Below, in pieces: positions 22,877-29,678 of a stretch of 29,678 nt of DNA. The first letter of the stretch is position 1. Each line of letters opens with the position of its first letter. The stretch lies in NCBI GenBank assembly GCA_023245725.1, contig JAHFJU010000007.1:2758-32435 (forward strand), written 5' to 3'. Source of the stretch: Candidatus Peregrinibacteria bacterium (GTDB taxonomy: Bacteria > Patescibacteriota > Gracilibacteria > UBA1369 > UM-FILTER-53-11). The position numbers were made by a program, and so were the translations under genes. The notes below the pieces were generated by a model. It had not been told where the DNA came from and searched no databases. It saw only the letters and a list, made by a program, of their open reading frames with translations.

Positions 22877-25800
22877 TTGAAAACATCACTCAAATTCAAA
22901 AAGAAAATTATATCAATTTTCTCACTAGTAGTTTTACTTCTAAATCTTTTTCCACTTACGGCTTTTGCAAGTGCAATAGAGATTGACGGCACAACTGGTG
23001 TTGGAACTGCCACGAATCCTCAACTTGCTACAAATGCAGGCGGTTTTGCAACTATTGATTTAAGCGGAGGAGTTTCAAAATACGTTTCAGTCACAGGTTA
23101 TAAAATTTCAGGTACAGCAATTGCTTATGGAGTTTTTGCATACATGAAGTATCACTCTACTGGAACGGTGACGAATGACACTATCACAATAAGCTACACA
23201 ATAAATGGCGTTCAAGGAGCCACAACAAAAACAATTTCGGCGAATACAGGCGGAGTATCAAAAGAATTATACATTGATTTAAATTCAGACCGAAACTGGA
23301 CACTTGCCGATATTAGAAATGCGACAATTACAGCAACATCAAATATAGTAGGAGGCGGTGATGCTGGTGCATTTAATGTTAGAAAACTTGGACTTTCTGT
23401 TAATTATATTTTAGCTGGAGGAATAAATAATGCTCCAGTTGCATCGAATTTATCGCTACTGCCTGCCGAGCCAGCTGACGCAAATAATCTTACAGGATCT
23501 TACACATATACAGACGCTAATAACGACCATGAACGATTAAGCCAAATTCGTTGGTACCACAACACTCAACTTGCTCCAGAATTTAATGACACTCTAACAA
23601 TTCCAGCAGCATCAACTTCTCTCGATGATGAATGGTATTTCACTGTTCGCCCATTTGATGGCTTGAACTATGGAAATACAGCGACTTCGACAACTGTATA
23701 TTTACCTGCCGCTCCAAATGCCGCTCCAGTAATAGACGCGATTGGCAACAAAAATATTGCGGAGAATTCCACTTTAGATTTCACTGTTCACGCGACAGAT
23801 TCAAACTGGAGAGACGTTCCAACTTATAGCATTGATACTCTCCCCGATGGTGCGAGTTTTAACACTTCAACCGGGGCTTTTAATTGGACTCCTACTTACG
23901 ATCAAGCTGGCGATTACACAATGACTTTTGGCTCATCAGACGGCCGAGGAGGAGATGATTCAGAGACAATTACTATATCTGTTTCGAATACAAATCGCGC
24001 ACCAGTTCTCGATGCTGTTGGCAATAAATCAGTAGATGAAACCAATGAACTCTCTGTTCAACTTTCAGCAACCGACCCAGACGGAGATGCGGTTACATAT
24101 ACTATTGCAGGAGCACCGGCAGGCTCAACTTTCGACACAAACACTGGCCTATTCACATTCACTCCTACCTACGACCAAAGCGGAAATTACAATGTCACTT
24201 TTGGAACAACTGACGGCACACTTTCTACCAGCGAAGAAGTTACAATTTCTGTTGGAAACGTAGACCGACCTTCAGTGCTCGATGCAATTGGCGATAAAGA
24301 GACAAGCGAAAACTCTAATTTAACGTTCGCAATTTCAGCAACCGACCCAGATGGAGATGCTGTTACATACACAGCTACAAATCTTCCAGCTGGTGCAACT
24401 TTAAACGAAGTTACAGGAGTTTTTAGTTGGACTCCGACTTTCGACCAAGCAGGAAATTATTCAGAGATTGAATTCACTGCTACATCTGGCGACGCACTTT
24501 TAACCGATTCTGAAACAATTTCGATTTCTGTATCTAACACTAACCGTGCGCCTGCTCTAGACGCTGTCGGCAATAAATCTATCGACGAAGGAGGTTCACT
24601 TTCTGTTCAACTTTCAGCAACCGACCCAGATGGAGACGCTGTCAGCTACACATTAAATTCAACACCAGCCGGTGCTACTTTTAATCCTGAAACCGGCCTC
24701 TTCACTTGGACTCCTACAAACGACCAAAGCGGAAATTACGATGTTACTTTTGAAACAACAGACGGCACACTTTCAGACTCTGAAGAAATTACCATTTCAG
24801 TTGGTAACGTTGATCGTCCTTCAAATTTAGACGCAATCGGCGACAAATCGGTAAATGAAAATTTCAATTTGTCGTTTACTGTTTCTGCAAGCGACCCAGA
24901 CGGCGATGCTGTAACTCTCTCTGCTGAAAATCTCCCTGAAGGTGCGACATTCAATACAGAAACCGGCGAATTTAGCTGGACTCCTTCATATTCAGACGCA
25001 GGCACATACGGCGGAATAGTCTTTACCTCAACATCTGGCGGCGATGTTCCATTAACAGATTCCGAGACAATTTCAATTACCGTAAATAACGTCGATCGAT
25101 CACCAGCACTCGATGAAATCGGAAATAAATCAACTACAACAACTCACGAACTTTCATTTAACGTAACAGCTTCAGACCCAGACGGAGATGCGGTTACACT
25201 AAGCGCATCTAATCTTCCTGATGGGGCAACATTTAATACCGAAACAGGAGTATTTAATTGGACACCAACAGCCGATCAAGCTGCAGATTACGACACAGTC
25301 ACCTTCTCTGCTTCATCTGGCGAATTCACAGTTGATCAAACAATTACAATCACTGTTACAAACGACGGAGCGCCAATCTTTGACGCGATTGCAAATCCTT
25401 CAATTTCTGAACACCAAGAATATTCATTGGTTGTTTCTGCAAGCGATTTAGAAGGCGACACAGTTAGCTACACCGCTTCTAATTTACCCGATGGAGCAGC
25501 GTTCGACACCGATACCCACACATTAAATTGGACTCCAACAGGAATTCAATCTGGCACTTTCAGCGATGTAACTTTCGTTGCGAAATCTGGAACTCCTGAA
25601 CTTTCTACAACAAAAAAAATCACTATTACAGTAAACAATACTGATCACGCGCCAACTATAAACGAATTAACTGCAATCACTCGTACAGTCGACGCAACTG
25701 TTTTTGCTTCTGTTATAGGTTCAGATATTGACGAAGGAGACACCGTTACAATGACCCACACAGCATTACCAGAAGGCGCAGGTTACGACGCTGCAACTGG

Positions 25801-26515
25801 TAATTTGGTTATGTTCACAACACACCCTGGTACTTACTCAATCACATTTACAGCTCATTCTGGAACAAATCCCGAACAAACTGCCACAGCAACTCAAACA
25901 ATTACATTAACAGGAGATGTTCCATCTAGCGGCGGCGGTAGTGCATTTGTATTTACAGGAGGCGGTTCAACTGGAGGCGGATCATCAAGCACAAACGGAA
26001 TCACATCGAACCTAACTTCAAGTACAAATTCATCAACACCCGCAGTTGAACCATTAGTTCTTGAAACATCGACATCATCTTCGACAACATCAACTCCTAC
26101 TACCGAGACTGTTGCAACTACTGAAGGCACTAACGGCGCAAATGGAGAAACACCGACAACTGGCATTGGTGGAGGCGGAACTGGCGAAGAAACTTCATCG
26201 ACAGGAAGCACTACAAACCAACAAGGTAACAACGAAATTGCTGCTGCAAACGGGGCATCTTCATCGACAGCTTCAAATGGCGTTGAAGGAACTGCAACAA
26301 ACGGCCAACAAGAAAGTGGAGTAAATGGGTCAACAAACGGCAATCAATTAGCGGCAAATGCATTGGCGGCGAACACGCTCGGCGCAGGTAATAATGGCAG
26401 CGCATTCAATACTACAAACTTCTTAATCGGTGGCGGATTAGCAGTTATCGCTGGTTACGGATACTACATTTCACGTCGACGAAAGAATTTTAGAAATAAC
26501 AAGCCGAGAGGATAG
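22877..26515 (+). CDS. Surface protein with eight Ig/cadherin-like repeats
   Basis: A 1212-residue protein. The start is TTG, supported because it alone gives a full signal peptide (KFKKKIISIFSLVVLLLNLF, cut near FASA). A beta-sandwich region (32-190) and another Ig-like part (190-275) precede eight repeats of about 90 residues (about 280-1014). The repeats share the He_PIG/cadherin-like pattern AP-LDAIGNKS, A-DPDGDAVTYT, LP-GATFN-ETG-F-WTPT and DSETISISV. The Asp-rich DPDGDAV segments suggest calcium binding. Repeat 2 resembles 4 and repeat 3 resembles 5. A Gly/Ser/Thr/Asn-rich spacer (1015-1180) leads to a TM segment (LIGGGLAVIAGYGYYI) and a basic tail (RRRKNFRNNKPRG). There is no LPXTG. 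It is probably an adhesin or fibre that spans the cell envelope. It ends in TAG. Confidence 0.88.
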   Translation: MKTSLKFKKKIISIFSLVVLLLNLFPLTAFASAIEIDGTTGVGTATNPQLATNAGGFATIDLSGGVSKYVSVTGYKISGTAIAYGVFAYMKYHSTGTVTNDTITISYTINGVQGATTKTISANTGGVSKELYIDLNSDRNWTLADIRNATITATSNIVGGGDAGAFNVRKLGLSVNYILAGGINNAPVASNLSLLPAEPADANNLTGSYTYTDANNDHERLSQIRWYHNTQLAPEFNDTLTIPAASTSLDDEWYFTVRPFDGLNYGNTATSTTVYLPAAPNAAPVIDAIGNKNIAENSTLDFTVHATDSNWRDVPTYSIDTLPDGASFNTSTGAFNWTPTYDQAGDYTMTFGSSDGRGGDDSETITISVSNTNRAPVLDAVGNKSVDETNELSVQLSATDPDGDAVTYTIAGAPAGSTFDTNTGLFTFTPTYDQSGNYNVTFGTTDGTLSTSEEVTISVGNVDRPSVLDAIGDKETSENSNLTFAISATDPDGDAVTYTATNLPAGATLNEVTGVFSWTPTFDQAGNYSEIEFTATSGDALLTDSETISISVSNTNRAPALDAVGNKSIDEGGSLSVQLSATDPDGDAVSYTLNSTPAGATFNPETGLFTWTPTNDQSGNYDVTFETTDGTLSDSEEITISVGNVDRPSNLDAIGDKSVNENFNLSFTVSASDPDGDAVTLSAENLPEGATFNTETGEFSWTPSYSDAGTYGGIVFTSTSGGDVPLTDSETISITVNNVDRSPALDEIGNKSTTTTHELSFNVTASDPDGDAVTLSASNLPDGATFNTETGVFNWTPTADQAADYDTVTFSASSGEFTVDQTITITVTNDGAPIFDAIANPSISEHQEYSLVVSASDLEGDTVSYTASNLPDGAAFDTDTHTLNWTPTGIQSGTFSDVTFVAKSGTPELSTTKKITITVNNTDHAPTINELTAITRTVDATVFASVIGSDIDEGDTVTMTHTALPEGAGYDAATGNLVMFTTHPGTYSITFTAHSGTNPEQTATATQTITLTGDVPSSGGGSAFVFTGGGSTGGGSSSTNGITSNLTSSTNSSTPAVEPLVLETSTSSSTTSTPTTETVATTEGTNGANGETPTTGIGGGGTGEETSSTGSTTNQQGNNEIAAANGASSSTASNGVEGTATNGQQESGVNGSTNGNQLAANALAANTLGAGNNGSAFNTTNFLIGGGLAVIAGYGYYISRRRKNFRNNKPRG

Positions 26516-26558
26516 TATTAATGTCGGCATACTAAAATTCTCATAAAGATAAATAATG

Positions 26559-26585
26559 GGGGCCAAAAAGGCTCCTTTTATTTTT
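26559..26585. terminator. Bidirectional terminator between convergent genes
   Basis: GGGGCC-AAAAA-GGCTCC (one G-U pair) followed by TTTTATTTTT on the plus strand, for the repeat-protein gene. The minus-strand regulator gene stops at 26578, inside its T-tract side. Confidence 0.7.
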
Positions 26586-27351
26586 CCGAGCGGCCAAGAA
26601 CATCGAACATAAAGTGCATTGTCTGGGCAATGTCGGGCTGGTCGAGACGAACACCAATTGGAATGTCGCGAAACGAAAGCATAAAAACAGTTTCTCCAAC
26701 TAAAATAATGTTCGTGGCACCACCTGCAGCCGGCAATTTTTCAATCCCCTCGAGTGACCCCATTCTAGTCACCCATTCACGAGTTAGAGTTCCCTGTGCA
26801 ATAAAAAAATCAGCACTCAATTTGTTGTTTTTTAGCGACTGCGCAAATGACCCGACTACATCACCAAGTTCTTTCTGTTCAAGTTTTTGACTAAACGTAT
26901 TTGAACCAAGAATGCGAATTATAAGGAGTTTTTGCTCTTGAGCGCGGCGAATGACATCATCAAAAAGCTGAGATAATCGTTCGAATCCTTCGTACATATG
27001 AATTTTCGGCAATGCATGCGCACCAATAGAAAGCGACTCGATTTCTGGCAATATTTCATCGAAAGAGTCTTCAAGAGTCGAAAGCCGTTGCTGCTCCTTT
27101 TTTAAATAATCCTTAATAACATTCGGCTTTTCATTATAAAAAACCGTCGTACCTTTTTGCTTAGACTGCGAAAGCAATTTTTTTTCGGTTAGCGTTTTGA
27201 GGATTCGATACGTAGTTGTTCGATCAAGTTTTGTATGTTTTGCAATTACCGATGCAGGCTGAACACCAAGAGAAAGAACACTTGTCATTACCAATGTTTC
27301 TTTATCATCGAGACCAAGAGCTGCGAAAAAAGTTGAGAGAGATGGAGCCAT
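26578..27351 (-). CDS. TrmB-like transcriptional regulator
   Basis: A 257-residue protein from the ATG at 27351. A GTG start at 27384 is possible but overlaps the likely -10 region. The N-terminal winged helix matches the TrmB family: ALGLDDKETLVMTSVLSLG, ASVIAKHTKLDRTTTYRILK as the recognition helices, and LTEKKLLSQ. A coiled-coil helix follows (LKKEQQRLSTLEDSFDEILP). The C-terminal effector-like domain (KIHMYEGFERLSQLFDDVI onward, with ILGSN) resembles the PLD-like sensor domain seen in TrmB proteins of CPR bacteria. TrmB proteins regulate sugar uptake in archaea; the target here is unknown. It is divergent from the Cys-rich protein gene and may regulate it. Confidence 0.8.
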   Translation of the reverse strand: MAPSLSTFFAALGLDDKETLVMTSVLSLGVQPASVIAKHTKLDRTTTYRILKTLTEKKLLSQSKQKGTTVFYNEKPNVIKDYLKKEQQRLSTLEDSFDEILPEIESLSIGAHALPKIHMYEGFERLSQLFDDVIRRAQEQKLLIIRILGSNTFSQKLEQKELGDVVGSFAQSLKNNKLSADFFIAQGTLTREWVTRMGSLEGIEKLPAAGGATNIILVGETVFMLSFRDIPIGVRLDQPDIAQTMHFMFDVLGRSEK

Positions 27352-27455
27352 ATTAGCAAGAGACTGGTGAGCAAATATATGCACAGTAATTCATAACAAG
27401 TTTCAGGTTATATTTCAAGCCTAGCAATTATGCGTGTGCAAATAAAATCAGTCAC

Positions 27456-27464
27456 TGGTAGTAT
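27456..27464 (+). promoter_or_regulatory. Extended -10 for the Cys-rich protein gene
   Basis: TGGTAGTAT is an extended -10 box ending 7 bases before the ATG at 27472, again predicting a leaderless message. The -35 region is weak (TGCAAA). Confidence 0.45.
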
Positions 27465-27471
27465 TTGAGTC

Positions 27472-29022
27472 ATGAATAAGACATGCGTTTCCTGCTCAAA
27501 ATCATTCGATATTTCAGAAAACGACAAAGAATATTACGCAAAAATATCGCCAGTATTCGATGGCAAACTATTCTTAATACCTGAACCAAGCCATTGCCAA
27601 ACATGTCGTCAACGCCGCAGATTCTCGTTCAGAAACGAGCGTAACCTTTATAAAAGAAAATGTGATGCAACGGGGAAAGAAATTATTTCAATGTATCACC
27701 CAGATTCACAGTATACTGTTTATGCACAAGACGTATGGGGCAGCGATAGTTGGGAGGCTCGCGATTTCGGGCGTATATATAACCACTCAATCCCCTTCTT
27801 TGATCAATTTTCTGCACTACAAAAAGAGGTACCACGAAGTGCGCTGCTAAACATAAATTCAGAGAATTCAGATTACTGTAACTTCACAGGCGATGTAAAA
27901 AATTCCTATTTAATTTTCGGTTCTGTATATTCACAGGACTGTTTCTACGGTTCACCATATTATTCAAGAGATTGCATCGACACTCTCGTTCTGCGTGAGT
28001 GCGAACTCTGTTACGAGTGCATCGATTGCCGAAATCTGTACAACTGCAAATACTGCCAAGATTGCAGCCACAGCAATGATTTATTATTTTGCTTCGATGT
28101 TAAAAATTGTTCTGAATGTATTGGTTGCGTTGGCCTACGAAATAAAAAATTCTGCATATTCAACCAGCAATACACCGAAGTCGATTATTACAAATATAAG
28201 AACTCTCTTAACCTTTGTTACCGCGAACATCGAGACATGCTTGAACGTCAATTAGAGGAGCTAAAACGCGCGACACCACTGCAATCATCAATTTTACATA
28301 ACTGTGAAAACGTATCTGGAAACCATATTTTCAACTCAAAAAACACATTTAACTCGTTTTTTGCCGACAGGTGCGAGGATTGTTCTTACTGTTCACAAGT
28401 GGTCGATTTAAAGGATTGCTATGACAATAATTACACCGAAGAAAATGAGCTCTGTTACGAATATTTGGGTATGTACAATAATCGCCAGACCTTTTTTTCA
28501 CTCTTTTGCAGGCAGACTTCAAATGTATTTTACAGTGAACACTGCGTTAACAGCAAAGACTTGTTCGGCTGTATAGGGCTTAAGAATGCGCAGTATTGCA
28601 TCTTAAACAAACAGTATACAAAAGAGGAGTATGAGGTTTTGGTAGCCAAAATTATTGAAGATATGAAAGCTCGCAGCGAATTTGGAGAGTTTTTTCCGGA
28701 ACACACGAGTCCATTCACTTATAACGAGTCTGTTGCACAGGAATATTTTCCTCTTTCAAAAGAAGAGGTTTTGGCAAAAGGCTTGGCGTGGCGAGAAAAC
28801 GATGAAAAGGAGTTTCAACCACAACTAATTGTAGTACCTGATGAAATTTCTCAGGTTCCAGATTCGGTGTGCTACGAAATATTGGCGTGTGAAAAAACCG
28901 GCCGAAATTTTCGCATTATTCCTCAAGAACTTGCGTTTTACCGCACTCAAAAACTGCCGGTTCCGCGACTTCACCCAAACGAAAGACATAGACTGAGAGT
29001 TGAGAAACGCAATTTATCCTAA
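27472..29022 (+). CDS. Cys-rich CPR-type protein (often labelled CaiB/BaiF family)
   Basis: A 516-residue protein. The N-terminal zinc knuckle uses Cys5, Cys8, Cys42 and Cys45 (CVSC ... HCQTC) before a basic RQRRRFSFRNERNLYKR. Then come the segments YTVYAQDVWGSDSW and NSENSDYCNFTGDVKNSYL. Repeating turns with Cys follow (C-x2-C-x2-C steps through NLYNCKYCQDCSHSNDLLFC), giving over thirty Cys in total. The module GLRNKKFCIFNQQYT (about 220) is repeated as GLKNAQYCILNKQYT (about 368), an internal duplication. The turns resemble a beta-solenoid with stacked Cys. Proteins of this type are typical of CPR genomes and carry a misleading CaiB/BaiF label; no CoA-transferase motif is seen. The zinc/metal role is inferred, the function unknown. 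Confidence 0.75.
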   Translation: MNKTCVSCSKSFDISENDKEYYAKISPVFDGKLFLIPEPSHCQTCRQRRRFSFRNERNLYKRKCDATGKEIISMYHPDSQYTVYAQDVWGSDSWEARDFGRIYNHSIPFFDQFSALQKEVPRSALLNINSENSDYCNFTGDVKNSYLIFGSVYSQDCFYGSPYYSRDCIDTLVLRECELCYECIDCRNLYNCKYCQDCSHSNDLLFCFDVKNCSECIGCVGLRNKKFCIFNQQYTEVDYYKYKNSLNLCYREHRDMLERQLEELKRATPLQSSILHNCENVSGNHIFNSKNTFNSFFADRCEDCSYCSQVVDLKDCYDNNYTEENELCYEYLGMYNNRQTFFSLFCRQTSNVFYSEHCVNSKDLFGCIGLKNAQYCILNKQYTKEEYEVLVAKIIEDMKARSEFGEFFPEHTSPFTYNESVAQEYFPLSKEEVLAKGLAWRENDEKEFQPQLIVVPDEISQVPDSVCYEILACEKTGRNFRIIPQELAFYRTQKLPVPRLHPNERHRLRVEKRNLS

Positions 29023-29678
29023 AGCTTACCTTCGTCACTAAATCCAATGAATTTTGATGCATTTATATCTTTTCGACTCATACCGATATCAGCCCTTCCT
29101 AGCTTACGTCTAATCTCGATAATTCTATCGCCTGCCAATACGCCATCTTCCATAGAGTCTCTCTTAAGCAATGAATGGGCAAAATTATATTGCTGAATGT
29201 TAGCAGCTAAAATTTGCCTATATTTAAGAAAAGATAGCTGAACTTCATCGATTATTTTTTCAAATAGTTCGACAACACCTTCTCTATTAAGTTTTCCACA
29301 ATCATAAGTTAGCGCCTTACAACCAGAATTAGCATTAGGTGCACCGAAAAATATTCGAACATCTTTAAAAGCATTCCTTGGACTACCTTTCCCTTCATTA
29401 TAGAGAGCTACTTTATAAAAGACATGAACAACTCTACATAATAGACATGAATCAATAGGGAACGCGCATCAACAACTAAATGCGTGATGGCAGGAACATC
29501 GACATCAACATCATGACGAACATAGTATTCGCCACTTCCACTTTTAGCAGTTTTTTTCCAATCAATATGCCCAGCATCATCACCGCTATTATACCTTCGT
29601 ACCTCATTACCGCCCATTCCAGTTTGATGATGTCTACGAGATTCTTTTCCTCCTAGTTTAGACATATCATCTGTTCGA
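29019..29678 (-). pseudogene. DUF58-like gene, frameshifted and cut by the window edge
   Basis: The right part (29408-29678 frame, open to the window end) has the DUF58 signature GNEVRRYNSGDDAGHIDWKK followed by TAKSGSGEYYVRHD and HLVVDAR. The frame then stops at 29408. A different frame continues from about 29465 down to TAG at 29019, through FYKVALYNEGKGSPRNAF, VRIFFGAPNANSGCKAL and a helical stretch ending FIGFSDEGKL. Together they read as one protein broken by a missing base between about 29423 and 29465. DUF58 proteins occur beside MoxR AAA ATPases and von Willebrand proteins. Its stop codon overlaps the convergent gene's stop by two bases. It could be a true pseudogene or an assembly slip. 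Confidence 0.6.

Noticed and set aside
23716..25917. CRISPR-like array
   Set aside because: The periodicity is about 270 bases and coding; it reflects Ig-like protein repeats, not short repeats with spacers.
25894..26343. 149-codon minus-strand frame rich in Pro and Val
   Set aside because: Antisense of the Gly/Ser/Thr-rich linker of the repeat protein.
27472..29022. CoA-transferase (CaiB/BaiF) function
   Set aside because: No CoA-transferase motif; the sequence is a Cys-rich zinc-knuckle and repeat protein.

Overview
The window is AT-rich and most resembles a chromosome segment of a Candidate Phyla Radiation (Patescibacteria) bacterium. The evidence is a Cys-rich protein with a zinc knuckle of a type typical of CPR genomes, a TrmB-type regulator, very large signal-peptide-bearing repeat proteins, almost no Shine-Dalgarno sequences, and several genes whose ATG sits 7-9 bases after a -10 box. 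TAA, TGA and TAG all end genes here, so the standard stop code is expected. Assignment below superphylum level is not possible from this sequence.

Layout. 1-2000: a lone type I restriction HsdR-N-like nuclease domain protein (+), then a pair of tiny membrane-protein frames (-), one interrupted at an A8 run. 1948-14085 (-): one long block read in the order toxin, candidate immunity genes, giant surface protein. The 1460-residue protein has a signal peptide, a degenerate transglutaminase-like domain, LGFP repeats and a C-terminal EndoU-type RNase domain. It is followed within 12 bases by a 188-residue protein and then by a 401-residue protein that is two fused copies of the same family. Next comes a 1927-residue multidomain surface protein whose last carbohydrate-binding-like domain is cut by an in-frame amber codon. 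I read this as a polymorphic-toxin/immunity locus with a companion adhesin.

14298-16827 (-): housekeeping genes nrdR, a dGTPase-like HD hydrolase and an RlmI-like methyltransferase. 16935-18253 (-): two paralogous small secreted proteins ending in a PEF-CTERM-like tripartite tail. 18441-19022 (+): a nitroreductase. 19502-22426: a compact group made of a possible HEPN protein, a two-TM protein, a PD-(D/E)XK nuclease and a divergent DUF3800 protein, next to tRNA-Trp. A 12-base copy of the tRNA 3' end lies at the far side of this group, so it may be a small island or defence-type cassette. 22877-26515 (+): a wall-spanning protein of eight Ig/cadherin-like repeats. 26578-27351 (-): a TrmB-like regulator. 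27472-29022 (+): the Cys-rich CPR protein. 29019-29678 (-): a frameshifted DUF58-like gene running off the window.

The most interesting part is the EndoU toxin locus. The 401-residue candidate immunity gene still shows how two genes fused: an 8-base duplication-like insertion put the old stop out of frame, and the old ATG is now AAG.
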